A stretch of 64,000 nt of DNA, from NCBI RefSeq assembly GCF_025996515.1, contig NZ_BLRH01000014.1, positions 1 through 64,000 on the forward strand. The letters are read 5' to 3'. A model generated the notes under the pieces. The model made no database searches. It saw nothing but the letters and a program-made list of their open reading frames with translations, and was not told where the DNA came from. This stretch comes from Rhizohabitans arisaemae. Its GTDB lineage: Bacteria; Actinomycetota; Actinomycetes; Streptosporangiales; Streptosporangiaceae. Below are positions 45,001 through 53,639 of this stretch, piece by piece; the stretch's first letter is position 1; every line of letters starts with the position of its first letter. The position numbers and the translations under genes are program-made.

Positions 45001-47555
45001 CCGACCAGACCGGCCAGGGCGCTGCCCGGCCCGACCTCGCAGAACAGGTCGGTCGCCGGGGCGATCAGACGTACCGCCTGCTCGAAGCGGACGGGTGCGG
45101 TGATCTGCTCGCGCAGGAGCAGGACCGGGTCGTCGCCGTCGCCGAGCGGACCTCCGGTCACGGTGGACAGCAGGGTGCGTTTCAGCCCGGTGAAGGCGGT
45201 CGAGGTGAGCGTGTCGGCGAAGGCGTCGGCGCAGTCGGCCATCGCGGGGGAGTGGAAGCCGCGCGAGACGGCGAGCATCGTGGTGGCGGCACCGGCCCGT
45301 TCGGCGTGCGCCGCCACCCCGACGATCCCGGCGTGCGAACCGGCCAGGACGTGGGAGGCGGGCCCGTTGTAGGCGGCGACGACCAGCCCGAACTCGTGTG
45401 CCCACCGTTCGGCGTGCTCCCTGGGCGCCCCGACGCTCACCATCCCGGTCCCCGGACGGCCCAGCTCGTCCATGATCCGGCCCCGCTCACGGACCAGGAC
45501 ACCGGCGTCCTCCTCGGTGAGGGCGCCCGCCCACACCAGACCGGTGATCTCCCCCAGGCTGTGGCCGACGCCCGCGTCCGCCGTCACGCCGAGCAGGTCC
45601 AGGACGCGCAGCCCGGTGAGGGAGGCGTGCAGGATGGCGGGCTGCGCCACCGCGGTGTCGAGCCTGCTCTGCGCGAGCCGCGGCGCGGCCGCCTCACCCG
45701 GCCCGGCCTCGGCGGGCTGCGGCGGGAGGTCGACGCGGCTGAGCGGGAATCGCGGGGGGACGTCGTCCGGCGGCAGGCGGACCGGGGCGCCCTGTCCGGG
45801 GAAGAGCAGGGTCACCCGGCCGCGGGCGTGGACCCCGGCGAAGACCCCGGGCTCGGCCCGGACCCGGCCGGCCGGGGTGCGCGCCAGGACCTTGCGCGCC
45901 CGCAGGGCCCGTTCGGCGAGTTCGGCGGGCGTCCGCGCGGTGCAGGCGACCCGGTACGGGCCGTGGATCGGCCGGGCGGCCAGGGCGCAGGCGAGGTCGT
46001 GCAGTTCGGCCTCGGACAGACGCGGCGCGAGCTCGGCGATTCGGGTGAGCCGGTCGACGACGTCGGCAGGGCGGTCGCCGCCGAACAGGAACACCTCGGT
46101 CTCGGGCGGTGGGACCGGCGTCGCCGTACGGGCGGCGGGGGGACGCCGGTGGCTCGCCGCGTCGAGCAGGTCCCGCTGGAGCCGGAGGACCACGTGGGCG
46201 TTGACGCCGCCGAAGCCGAAGCCGCTCACCCCCGCGTGGCGGGGTCCGTCCGGCCACGGCTCGCAGCGCCGCAGGATCCGGAGCGGGCCGTCCGGTCGCA
46301 GGAGGGGGTGCGGCTCCCGGCAGCCGGTGGTGGGAGGAAGGACGCCGCAGGCCAGGCTGAGCGTCGCCTTGATCAGTCCGGCCACGCCCGCCGCGGCCTT
46401 GGTGTGGCCGATGTTGCCTTTGACCGAGCCGATCGCGGCCGGGGCCGTCCGGGTGGGCGGGGGGTCGTCGAGCAGGGTGAGCAGGGCGCGCAGTTCGGTG
46501 GTGTCCCCGACGGCGGTCCCCGTGCCGTGCCCTTCGAAGAGGGCCACCGCGGACGGGTGGACCCCGGCGTGGGTGTAGGCCCGGCGGAGGGCGCGCAGCT
46601 GGCCCTCGGCTTCGGGCCGGGTCATGCCCCCCCTTCCATCCGAGGAGACCCCCCAACCTGCTATTTCTGCATATATCGGGATTCGTTGGGCTACCGCGTC
46701 GGCGGTCCGCATCAACGCGACGATCCCGCACCCCTCCCCGGGCCAGAAGCCGTCGGAGTCCCGGTCGTAGACCCGCATCCGCTCGTCGGCGAGCGCGCCC
46801 GCCTTGGCGAAACCGATCAGCTCGAACGGGTCGAGACTGAGGTCGACCCCACCGGCGAGGACGAAGTCCGCCGAACCGTCCCGCAGCGCCGTACCGGCCG
46901 TGATGACCGCCAGCAGCGAGGAGGCGCAGGCGCCGTCCACCGTGTACCCGCCGCCCCGCAGGTCGAAATGGTTGCAGATCCGCCCGGCGATGGTGTTGGA
47001 GAGACCGCCCGCCAGGCTCTCGTCCGAGGTCTCCGGGAACGGGGCGAGGAAGTTCGCCATCGCCTCGTCCAGGATCTCGCGGCGCCGTGCCGGACTCGGA
47101 TCGGCGCGCTCCAGCGCGGCGGCGAGCACCCGCCGTACGTACGGCCAGCGCAGGCGGAGGGCGTTGGCCCGGGTCACCTCCCCGGTGAGCGTGTTGCCGA
47201 TCACCACCGAGACGCGGTCCCGATCCAGGCCCGCGGCCTCCGGGAACCCGGCGTCGGCGAGCGCCCGGGAGGCCGTCTCCAGGGCGAGCCAGTGCGCCGG
47301 GTCGGCCGTACGGTACACCGGGCCCGGGATGCCGAAGGCGGTACGGTCGAAGACCCAGTCGCGCAGGATCGCGGCCGACGCGCTGTAGGTGGTGTCCGGG
47401 ACGGACCGGTCCGCGCAGAGGTAGTCGTCGAGGTCGAGGCGCTCCGGGGGGATCCGCCGGAACGCCCGCCGCTGCCCGATCACCGTCTCCCACAGGGCCG
47501 CCGCGTCGTCTGAGTCGGGGTAGCGGCAGGCCAGGCCGACGATCGCGATCGACAT
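42030..47555 (-). CDS. Iterative type I enediyne polyketide synthase (PksE)
   Basis: 1841 residues. Domains: KS (1-460; Cys210 in DGACASS, His343 in HGTGT, His384 in NIGHTKA), AT (about 580-890; Ser666 in GHSLGE), ACP (about 930-1005; Ser967 in DLHLTS as likely phosphopantetheine site), KR (1155-1350; GGGKGIG), DH (1420-1600; His1431 in DGHRIDGLPVLP) and a C-terminal phosphopantetheinyl transferase (about 1690-1841; CDWEPI, WTAVECLSKIG). KS-AT-ACP-KR-DH-PPTase is the unique architecture of enediyne PKSs, which build a heptaene/polyene that becomes the 9- or 10-membered enediyne core. ATG 47555 shares one base with the upstream stop (TGATG). Confidence 0.96.
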   Translation of the reverse strand: MSIAIVGLACRYPDSDDAAALWETVIGQRRAFRRIPPERLDLDDYLCADRSVPDTTYSASAAILRDWVFDRTAFGIPGPVYRTADPAHWLALETASRALADAGFPEAAGLDRDRVSVVIGNTLTGEVTRANALRLRWPYVRRVLAAALERADPSPARRREILDEAMANFLAPFPETSDESLAGGLSNTIAGRICNHFDLRGGGYTVDGACASSLLAVITAGTALRDGSADFVLAGGVDLSLDPFELIGFAKAGALADERMRVYDRDSDGFWPGEGCGIVALMRTADAVAQRIPIYAEIAGWGVSSDGRGGMTRPEAEGQLRALRRAYTHAGVHPSAVALFEGHGTGTAVGDTTELRALLTLLDDPPPTRTAPAAIGSVKGNIGHTKAAAGVAGLIKATLSLACGVLPPTTGCREPHPLLRPDGPLRILRRCEPWPDGPRHAGVSGFGFGGVNAHVVLRLQRDLLDAASHRRPPAARTATPVPPPETEVFLFGGDRPADVVDRLTRIAELAPRLSEAELHDLACALAARPIHGPYRVACTARTPAELAERALRARKVLARTPAGRVRAEPGVFAGVHARGRVTLLFPGQGAPVRLPPDDVPPRFPLSRVDLPPQPAEAGPGEAAAPRLAQSRLDTAVAQPAILHASLTGLRVLDLLGVTADAGVGHSLGEITGLVWAGALTEEDAGVLVRERGRIMDELGRPGTGMVSVGAPREHAERWAHEFGLVVAAYNGPASHVLAGSHAGIVGVAAHAERAGAATTMLAVSRGFHSPAMADCADAFADTLTSTAFTGLKRTLLSTVTGGPLGDGDDPVLLLREQITAPVRFEQAVRLIAPATDLFCEVGPGSALAGLVGGVPAVSMDVFGPGDTPLAETMAALFACGAVDGLAPFFAGRGERPIDLRRDPAFLANPCARPFPAPAPEVTAVSEPVADPADAESTVISLVTAATELPRTAITPDHRLLGDLHLTSFRVAQLIASAADTLGRRRPMAPLSMADATIAEVVAVLRALPEIGSGEAEEGHDPTPAGVAPWIRCFTETLGEPGLLPTVAVTDAIRVEDPGRTGELIDACRAALATGRITVLARSDALSGFLRSLWLEHPQTTVTLIRSCTAYPPDEVRVPAEPGYHEFVLDADGRLRTPGLLPVSLRDRAAAPQAHSGAALVTGGGKGIGLECAIALAQAVRCPLALLGRGEPGTDPVLAAGLRRLDAAGVDVVYETADLGDADAVRRAVHRAERRLGTEITMLVHSAGINRPARFADLTAADFDRHVAPKSGALDTLLAAAGHLRSVVTFGSVIGRHGLGGESHYALANGLLREHAVRLAADRPDLRVLHLDWSVWTGAGMAERLGVLDSLLRSGVTPIPVAEGTELFLRLLGTPGLPTGVAVHGRLGEPPAVPRPVPGGRYLETVRVHQPGVELIAESRISLVADPLLDGHRIDGLPVLPAVAGLEAMAQAASALAGRPLTQVRSAAFTQPVVLAEDGVRLLRVCALRDGDAIRTVLRSDETAHGPDHFSAVFPIPADDPCQDGVRPARRDPRGTGDEGRAEPVPAGRLSPEELYGSLCFHTGGFRRVAEVTVLGAYACRAELAPGAETVGGALLGDPAINDATVHALQACVPHRRLLPVGADAFHTTGRDAGGPLTLHARQRSQSGADYVWDVHVTDRSGAPVRRWSGLRLTDAGPLARTTPWPVPLLGVYLQREAIALGLDPSLRVRVAAEVPADRGGSRSRLGGLVLSARARGGVGCDWEPIRDGAEHALGPAFRRLLDELLLRCAEPRERTATRIWTAVECLSKIGRPPTEPITVNGVYENGWIALRCGSASIVSTVAEVAGGPGPVAVALLTGGGG

Positions 47556-48481
47556 CAGGGACCCACCCCTGCGGCGACTTCCGCCCGTGGAGGCGGCGCG
47601 GGGACGGCCGGGGTGCTGATCCGGCGGTACAGCGCCGACGCGGCGTGGACCAGCCCGCGCCCCGCGCAGACGATCACCAGGGCGAAGAAGAGGCCGAAGA
47701 CGACGTGGAAGTGGACCAGCAGGCCGTAGACGGCGGCGGTGGCGAGCCCGAACACCACCTGCTCCCGGCGGCGCCAGGGGGTCGTGCCCGGATCGGTGAT
47801 CATGTAGTTGGTGTAGAGGACGAACGCCGCCCCGGTCATCGGCAGCAGCGCGCTCGGGATCGCCGTGTCGGTGAACAGGCCGCGCAGCACGGCCTGGGCG
47901 GCGAACCCGCCCACCCAGCCCAGGATCAGCGGCATCTTGCCGGTCAGCTTGGCGTTGAGCAGCGTGCCGAGCGTCAGCACCACCAGCGGGACCAGCGCGT
48001 CGACCGGCCCGAAGACCCACTCGGTGAACTGGTACGGCGGCGCGATGCTCACCCAGGGGAACAGCAGCAGGACGCAGCAGATCCCGAGGTTGGACGGGTT
48101 GAGGAAGTGCCGCGCCGGCCGGCCGGGGCCGGGTGAGACGCGCAGCACGTACTTGGAGCCGACCCCGACGAGCGCCGCCAGGACGGTCGGCAGCAGGTGG
48201 GAACCGCCGTAGAGGAGCATCGCACAGGCCAGCCCGCCGATGTAGGCGGGGAGGAAGAAGTCGATCACCTGACCGGCGGGCGCCAGGTACCTGGCCCGGC
48301 GTCCGTGCCCCCAGGCCTCCGCCGTCTCCAGGACGAACTCGGCGGCCAGCGCGGTGAGCACCCCCGCGATCGGGGTGAGATAGGCCTGCTCGAACCCGAG
48401 CACGCTGTGCCCGAGCACCGTGGCCAGGGTGATCGACGCGGCGAATCTGCGGAGCGCCTTGCTCCGTGGGTCGGGGGTCAC
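47555..48481 (-). CDS. Enediyne biosynthesis membrane protein E5 / UnbU (RnfD-like)
   Basis: 308 residues, about eight transmembrane helices; LTPIAGVLTALAAEFVLETA and LNPSNLGICCVLLLFPWVSI are typical of UnbU, which is distantly related to RnfD/NqrB. One of the five genes always present with enediyne PKS genes; precise role unknown. GTG 48481 overlaps the stop of the UnbV gene (GTGA). Confidence 0.93.
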   Translation of the reverse strand: MTPDPRSKALRRFAASITLATVLGHSVLGFEQAYLTPIAGVLTALAAEFVLETAEAWGHGRRARYLAPAGQVIDFFLPAYIGGLACAMLLYGGSHLLPTVLAALVGVGSKYVLRVSPGPGRPARHFLNPSNLGICCVLLLFPWVSIAPPYQFTEWVFGPVDALVPLVVLTLGTLLNAKLTGKMPLILGWVGGFAAQAVLRGLFTDTAIPSALLPMTGAAFVLYTNYMITDPGTTPWRRREQVVFGLATAAVYGLLVHFHVVFGLFFALVIVCAGRGLVHAASALYRRISTPAVPAPPPRAEVAAGVGP

Positions 48482-50418
48482 CGCTCCGCCACCTTCCTGG
48501 CCCGGCCGTCCGAGGTGAGCAGGACCTGATGCCAGCCGGGGGCGAAGGTCTCCGTGGTCTTGTGGATGCGGCCGCAGGCGTCCCGCCAGGAGAGGTCGAC
48601 CCGGACCGGGTTGGCCGTGGTCTGCCCGCTCAGCCCGAACAGCAGGTCGGGCGCGGAGACGCCGCCGTGCCCGTTTGCCGGATAGAGCTGCCGGACCTGC
48701 GGCGCCCCCGTGGCGGGCACGAGCCGGGCGACCGCGCCGATGGCGGGACGGGCCGGCAGGGCCGTACGGAGTCCCGGACCCTGGGGGCAGACGCCCGTCG
48801 GGAGCTTCAGCCGCAGCCCCAGGAACGGGGAGTGCTCGGACCTGTTGAGGTAGAGGGTCGACTGGCCCCACTGGTTGGCCACCGCGAAGTCCAGACGTCC
48901 GTCGCCCTGCACGTCCCCCACGGCGAAGCCGCGGCTCACCGCCTCGGTGCCGACCCCGACCCGGCGCGCGGCGTCCACGTAGCGGCCGTCGTCGGTGCGG
49001 GCGAAGAACGTGTTGGCGTTCCGGCCGGAGAGGTCGTCACCGGCCCTGATGTACGGCCACAGGCCCGGATGGGCGACGATCAGATCGTTGGACGTCGCCG
49101 TCTCCTGCAGCTGGGCCCAGCGGTTGACCGTGCCCCGGACGAAACCGGTGGCGTGCATCACCTCGTCGACGCCGTCGTTGTTGAAGTCGGCCGCCTTGAC
49201 GTCCCAGGACCAGCCGGAGCGGCTCAGCCCGAGTTCCTCGCTCCGGTCGTCGTAGGGGGCGTGGCCGCGGTGCATGTCCCGGCTTCCGGTGGAGACGAAG
49301 GCGAAGTTGCTCTCCTGCAGGGCGTACGGCTCGGTGATGTTGCTGACCAGGATGTCGGGGATCTCGTCGGCGTTGAGGTCGGTGAAGGCGACCCCCATGC
49401 CCTTGAAGGAGTCGCCGCCGACCACCTTGGACTTGGGGGTGGCCAGGTGCCGCGTCCCCCGGGCCGCGCGGAACCTGATCCGGCCCGGCTCCGATTCGTT
49501 GATCAGCAGCTGGTCGGGGGCGAAGTCGTTGGCGACATAGAGGTCGGGGCGGAAGTCGCCGTCGAGGTCCTGGGTGCCAAGGGCGAGCGTCCACGCCCCG
49601 GCGCCGGAGTCGAAGACCCCCTTGACCTCTTCGAACCGGACGGCTCCCCGGGAGGTCCCGGTGAAGCGCAGCAGCCGGTTGGTTCCCCCGTTGCGGCCGC
49701 CGGAGAGCGAGTCCGGCATGACGATGTTCCCGTGGTCGCCGGTGGGGTCGAGGACCCGGGCGCCCTCGGGGAAGTAGTTGCCGAACACCAGGTCGAGGTG
49801 CCCGTCCCCGTCGTAGTCGCCGAGGGTGGCCGCGTTGGTGTTCCAGATCTGCGGCCGGTCCAGGAGGTTCTGGTGCTGGAAGGCGATCCGCGCCGGGCGT
49901 TCCGCGGGCTTGCGCAGGAACACCGAGGGACTCCGGCCCCAGTAGTACACGACCACGTCCTGCCGCCCGTCCTCGTTCAAGTCGGCGGGCAGGCACCCCA
50001 TCGGGGCCTCGTACGGCGCCGCGTCCGGCGGCCGGAGGACGAACGGCCGATACCGTGCCCCGCTGCCCGGCGCGGGCTGCACGGTCACGGTGTCGGTGCG
50101 GGGGTCGACCAGGCAGACGTCGTCGGAGACGCCGTCCCCGCCGAGGTCGAAGAGGGCCACCCCGGCGCCGACCGAGGAGATCCACGCCCGGACCCCCTCG
50201 TAGGAGGGCGCCACCGGGCGGAGCCGCCGGTCTTCGGGCCGGTCCGGTGCCCCGAGCGGCACGGCTTCGAAGCGGAACTCCCGCCCGAGCCTGGTTCGGG
50301 CGGCGTCCGAGGTGGGCAGGCAGGTCGCCGCCCACACGGCCAGACTCGCGCCGACCGCCAGGAATCCGGCCGCGTTCCGCCGGGCCAGGGAGCGGATCGG
50401 GGGTTTGAGCCTGCTCAC
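48478..50418 (-). CDS. Enediyne biosynthesis protein E4 / UnbV (FG-GAP repeats, ASPIC domain)
   Basis: 646 residues. One N-terminal membrane anchor (about 13-32), then FG-GAP/VCBS propeller repeats with Asp-rich loops (DLNEDGRQDVVV, DYDGDGHLDLVFG, DFNNDGVDEVMHATG) that bind calcium, and a C-terminal ASPIC/UnbV domain (RVDLSWRDACGRIHK...). The partner protein of UnbL and UnbU in the minimal enediyne set; probably extracytoplasmic. GTG 50418 overlaps the stop of the UnbL gene. Confidence 0.93.
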   Translation of the reverse strand: MSRLKPPIRSLARRNAAGFLAVGASLAVWAATCLPTSDAARTRLGREFRFEAVPLGAPDRPEDRRLRPVAPSYEGVRAWISSVGAGVALFDLGGDGVSDDVCLVDPRTDTVTVQPAPGSGARYRPFVLRPPDAAPYEAPMGCLPADLNEDGRQDVVVYYWGRSPSVFLRKPAERPARIAFQHQNLLDRPQIWNTNAATLGDYDGDGHLDLVFGNYFPEGARVLDPTGDHGNIVMPDSLSGGRNGGTNRLLRFTGTSRGAVRFEEVKGVFDSGAGAWTLALGTQDLDGDFRPDLYVANDFAPDQLLINESEPGRIRFRAARGTRHLATPKSKVVGGDSFKGMGVAFTDLNADEIPDILVSNITEPYALQESNFAFVSTGSRDMHRGHAPYDDRSEELGLSRSGWSWDVKAADFNNDGVDEVMHATGFVRGTVNRWAQLQETATSNDLIVAHPGLWPYIRAGDDLSGRNANTFFARTDDGRYVDAARRVGVGTEAVSRGFAVGDVQGDGRLDFAVANQWGQSTLYLNRSEHSPFLGLRLKLPTGVCPQGPGLRTALPARPAIGAVARLVPATGAPQVRQLYPANGHGGVSAPDLLFGLSGQTTANPVRVDLSWRDACGRIHKTTETFAPGWHQVLLTSDGRARKVAER

Positions 50419-51503
50419 GGGTTCTCCCCTTTCCGCGCCCAGATCCTGCGGATCTCGGCTCGCCACCGTTGGAAGTGCTCCCCGCTGTGCGGGTTCTCCC
50501 CGAGCGGGATCAGGGCGTCCTCGGTCCAGCGGGCGGCCTCCTCGACGTCGGCCCCGGCGAGCAGGAGCGAGGCGTTCCGGGTGTGCTCGGGGATCGTCCC
50601 CGAGATCACCCGGGCGGCACCGGCGAAGGCGGAGCCCTGGGCGAGGTGCGCCTGGAAGCCGGTCCCCTCCGCGGCCCCGCCGCGGGCCAGATCCACCAGG
50701 TTGAGCAGTTCACCCGGGGTCGCGCCGCCCACGTAGGTGGCGGCGAGTCCGACACCGCTCCACAGGTCGGGCCGCCGGCGCGGGGCGAATTCGGCGATCC
50801 GCAGGGCCACCGACTCGACGTCCGCGCACTCGTGGAACCAGAGCATGCGCCCGAGGCCCTGATCGCAGATCGTCCGCTGGACCGGGGTCATGAGGGTGTG
50901 GGCCCGCTGCCGTCCCACCGTCCGGTCGGTGTGGAAGAACCCCTGGTGGAAGCCGAAGCCGTCGAAGGCGAGCCAGCGCAGCAGCGGGTGGACCGTCCGG
51001 ATTCCCCAGGTGGGGCGGGCTCGCATCCGCGCGTAACCCCAGCCCATGCCGACGTGCACCAGGTGGGGGTGGCGTACGGCGGTCGCGGTGAGGAGCGTGC
51101 GCACCCGCCGGCCGCCGGAGAGGGTGAGCAGGTCCAGGATGGTGCACGCCATCCCCGCCCCCTCGTAGGCGAAGCCCCGCAGACCCTCCGGGAGCCGGTC
51201 GATCCGGTCGGAGATCTCGTGGCTCGGCGTGGTGAGGACGAGGTTGAATCCGGTGAGGAAATGACGCCCGGCGGTTTCCAGGATGTCCCTGGCCGGTCCG
51301 GTCCGGAGCCGGAACCTGCGATGGCCGAAATCCACTTGGTTCAGATCCTGCCAGAGCATTCTGGACGGCCAGTGTGGTTTTTGTGGATTCTCAGGTTTCT
51401 CGGTGTCTAAAACAGTCTTTTGGGAATATGGGGCTAACCCCTCTTGTGGTGTGACTTCCCCGTCGTGTAATGCATGCAAGTCGATACCGGCTGGATTATC
51501 CAA
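50415..51503 (-). CDS. Enediyne biosynthesis protein E3 / UnbL (DUF1702)
   Basis: 362 residues from TTG 51503. The recognisable part starts near residue 49 (MLWQDLNQVDFGHRRFRLRT): then GRHFLTGFNLVL, GFAYEGAGMACTILD, WLAFDGFGFHQGFF and FVGGATPGEL-like segments, typical of DUF1702, the first gene of enediyne cassettes. The first 48 residues come from A+T-rich DNA; TTG has GGGGGAAG close upstream, while ATG 51359 has none, so the long form is listed but the start is uncertain. First gene of the six-gene operon. Confidence 0.85.
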   Translation of the reverse strand: MDNPAGIDLHALHDGEVTPQEGLAPYSQKTVLDTEKPENPQKPHWPSRMLWQDLNQVDFGHRRFRLRTGPARDILETAGRHFLTGFNLVLTTPSHEISDRIDRLPEGLRGFAYEGAGMACTILDLLTLSGGRRVRTLLTATAVRHPHLVHVGMGWGYARMRARPTWGIRTVHPLLRWLAFDGFGFHQGFFHTDRTVGRQRAHTLMTPVQRTICDQGLGRMLWFHECADVESVALRIAEFAPRRRPDLWSGVGLAATYVGGATPGELLNLVDLARGGAAEGTGFQAHLAQGSAFAGAARVISGTIPEHTRNASLLLAGADVEEAARWTEDALIPLGENPHSGEHFQRWRAEIRRIWARKGENP

Positions 51504-51867
51504 TGCTTCCCCCGAAGCCCCGTGGTCTGCGGTACAGCGGAATAGACCCCGAATTCAGCTGCTTAACGGCCCGACAGACCAAAGCAGAATCTATTTATGC
51601 GGGCGGAGCCGGGTCAAGGTCGCCGCTCCATGCTCTCGCTTCTGGGATTAACTGCTAAGAGACGTTTTACGCGGCCCTTACCGAGAAACGGGGACAATAT
51701 GAACCGGGTACACCGGTGTTTCGCCGGGTAAGAGTATGGAGTCGGACTAAACGGGCATCCCCCCTGTACTGGGGGCGTAGTGGCATCCAATACCCTGGAC
51801 GTTCAGCATCCTCCAAGGTTCATAGGGTAGAAGTGAGGGTTTACAGAGACGGCAGGGGAGGGAGTGC
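51504..51867. promoter_or_regulatory. Divergent promoter region, enediyne operon / glycan cluster
   Basis: 364 bp, clearly lower in G+C than both flanks, with no gene. It must contain the promoter of the enediyne operon (minus) and of the epimerase gene (plus). Small inverted repeats: ACCGG-GTACA-CCGGT near 51708 and CCCCC-TGTACT-GGGGG near 51760-51775. Confidence 0.5.
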
Positions 51868-52809
51868 ATGACGGTCCGAGAAGGAAGCCCTGAGTCTGAA
51901 CTTAACGGGGTGGCCGTCCTGGTCACCGGTGGGACGGGGTTCATTGGGTCGCATGTGGTCCGGACCTTGCTGGAACTTGGGGCCGACGTCACGGTGGCCG
52001 ACCGGAATCCCCATCCGGACCCGGACGTCCGCTGCGTGACGGGGGAGCTCGCCGACCCCGCCGTACGGCGCCGGGCGGTGCGACCGGGCACACGGGCGAT
52101 CATCCACCTGGCCGCGGTGACCTCCGTGCTCCGCTCGCTGGAGGACCCCCAGGACGTGTACGAGGTCAACGTCGAGGTCACCCAGGGCCTGCTTGAGCTC
52201 GCCCGCGCCGAGGGCGTCGGGAGCTTCGTGCTCGCCTCGACCAACGCCGTCACCGGGGACGTGGGCGCGGCGAGGATCGACGAGAACATCCCGCTCCGGC
52301 CGCTGACGCCGTACGGCGCCACCAAGGCCGCGGGCGAGATGCTGCTCAGCGCCTACTCGGCCGCCTACGGGGTCACCGGGACCTCCCTGCGGTTCGCCAA
52401 CGTCTACGGCCCGGGCATGCGGCACAAGGACAGCTTCGTCCCAAGGCTCATGCGGGCCGCGCTGGACGGGTCGACGATCCAGGTCTACGGCGACGGCACC
52501 CAGCTCCGTGACTACGTGCACGTGCACGACATCGTGCGGGGAATGCTGCTGGCCTGGCGTGCCGGGCACACCGGCCCGCTCATTCTCGGCTCCGGGCGTT
52601 CCGAGTCGGTGAACGACCTCATCGAGGCCGCGCGCCAGGTCACCGGCGCTCCGATCCCGGTCGACCACGTCCCGGGCAAGCCCGGCGAGATGCCCGCGGT
52701 GGTCCTGGACGTCTCCGCGGCGCGGGCACTGGGGTACGAACCGGCCTATGATCTTACGGGCGGTCTGAAGACCGTCTGGTCCGACTTCACGGATGGAGCG
52801 CCGGGATGA
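51868..52809 (+). CDS. NAD-dependent sugar epimerase/dehydratase
   Basis: 313 residues, extended SDR: GGTGFIGSHVV (NAD loop), HLAAVTSV, the catalytic Tyr-x3-Lys in YGATKAAGE, and RFANVYGPGM. UDP-glucose 4-epimerase-like; substrate unknown. ATG 51868 with GAGGGAG upstream. Its stop overlaps the GT2 gene start by 4 nt. Confidence 0.9.
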   Translation: MTVREGSPESELNGVAVLVTGGTGFIGSHVVRTLLELGADVTVADRNPHPDPDVRCVTGELADPAVRRRAVRPGTRAIIHLAAVTSVLRSLEDPQDVYEVNVEVTQGLLELARAEGVGSFVLASTNAVTGDVGAARIDENIPLRPLTPYGATKAAGEMLLSAYSAAYGVTGTSLRFANVYGPGMRHKDSFVPRLMRAALDGSTIQVYGDGTQLRDYVHVHDIVRGMLLAWRAGHTGPLILGSGRSESVNDLIEAARQVTGAPIPVDHVPGKPGEMPAVVLDVSAARALGYEPAYDLTGGLKTVWSDFTDGAPG

Positions 52810-53639
52810 CTCTGCGAGGGGCCACCCGGCCGACCTCCGGTGCGGTGAACACGGTCGACGACCGCGCGTTCGCCGAGTTCGTCGCGGAGTACGGCCCGCG
52901 GCCGCTGCCCGAGGTGGCGGTGGTCATCGCGGCCTACAACGAGGCCGAGGGCATCGGCACGGTCGCCGACGCGATCCCCGCCCGGGTGTGCGACCTGGAC
53001 GTGGCGACGGTCGTCGTGGTCGACGGGGCGAAGGACGACACGGCCACGGTGGCGGTCAAGCACGGGGCGCTCGTCTGCGACGTCCCGGTCAACCGGGGTC
53101 AGGGCGCGGCGCTCCGGCTCGGCTACCGGCTCGCCCGGGAGTGCGGCGCCTCCTACATCGTCACCACCGACGCCGACGGGCAGTACGACCCGGCGGAGAT
53201 CGAGCGGGTGCTGGCCCCGGTCGTCCGCGACGAGGCGGACTTCGTCACCGGCTCCCGCAGGCTCGGCCGGCAGGAGACCGACGACGCCGTCCGTCACCTC
53301 GGCGTCCGCGTCTTCGCCGCGATCGTCTCGCTGCTCACCCGCCGGCGCATCACCGACACCTCGTTCGGGCTCCGGGCGATGCGCGCCGAGGTCACCGGGT
53401 CGGTGGAGCTCCGTCAGCCGCAGTACCAGTCGTCCGAGCTGCTCATCGGCGTGATCTCCCGCGGGTACCGGGTGGTCGAGGTGCCCGCGACCATGCGCAT
53501 ACGCTCGGCGGGGCGCAGCAAGAAGGGCAACAACCTGGTGTACGGCTACCGCTACGCACGCGTGGTCATGGCGACCTGGTGGCGGGAACGCCCTAGCGGG
53601 CGCTTGATTCGCCGTCGGCGGAGCGATCAGAAAAGATGA
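52806..53639 (+). CDS. Family 2 glycosyltransferase
   Basis: 277 residues. GT-A fold: VAVVIAAYNEAEGIGTV, VVVDGAKDDT, NRGQGAALRLG and the metal-binding TTDADGQYDPAEI, followed by FVTGSR. Dolichol-phosphate-mannose-synthase-like, so likely to transfer a sugar to a lipid carrier. There is no C-terminal membrane domain; the convergent GtrA gene may supply it. Its 3' end overlaps gtrA by 47 nt in antisense. Confidence 0.92.
   Translation: MTLRGATRPTSGAVNTVDDRAFAEFVAEYGPRPLPEVAVVIAAYNEAEGIGTVADAIPARVCDLDVATVVVVDGAKDDTATVAVKHGALVCDVPVNRGQGAALRLGYRLARECGASYIVTTDADGQYDPAEIERVLAPVVRDEADFVTGSRRLGRQETDDAVRHLGVRVFAAIVSLLTRRRITDTSFGLRAMRAEVTGSVELRQPQYQSSELLIGVISRGYRVVEVPATMRIRSAGRSKKGNNLVYGYRYARVVMATWWRERPSGRLIRRRRSDQKR

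Noticed and set aside
46625-46690. Possible frameshift or promoter in the A+T-richer part of the PKS KS domain
   Set aside because: The KS frame continues without interruption through the region and the residues fit the family, so no frameshift is supported.
42303-47513. 1736-residue plus-strand reading frame opposite the PKS
   Set aside because: It is a complement-strand shadow of the enediyne PKS with low-complexity composition and no homology that I recognise.
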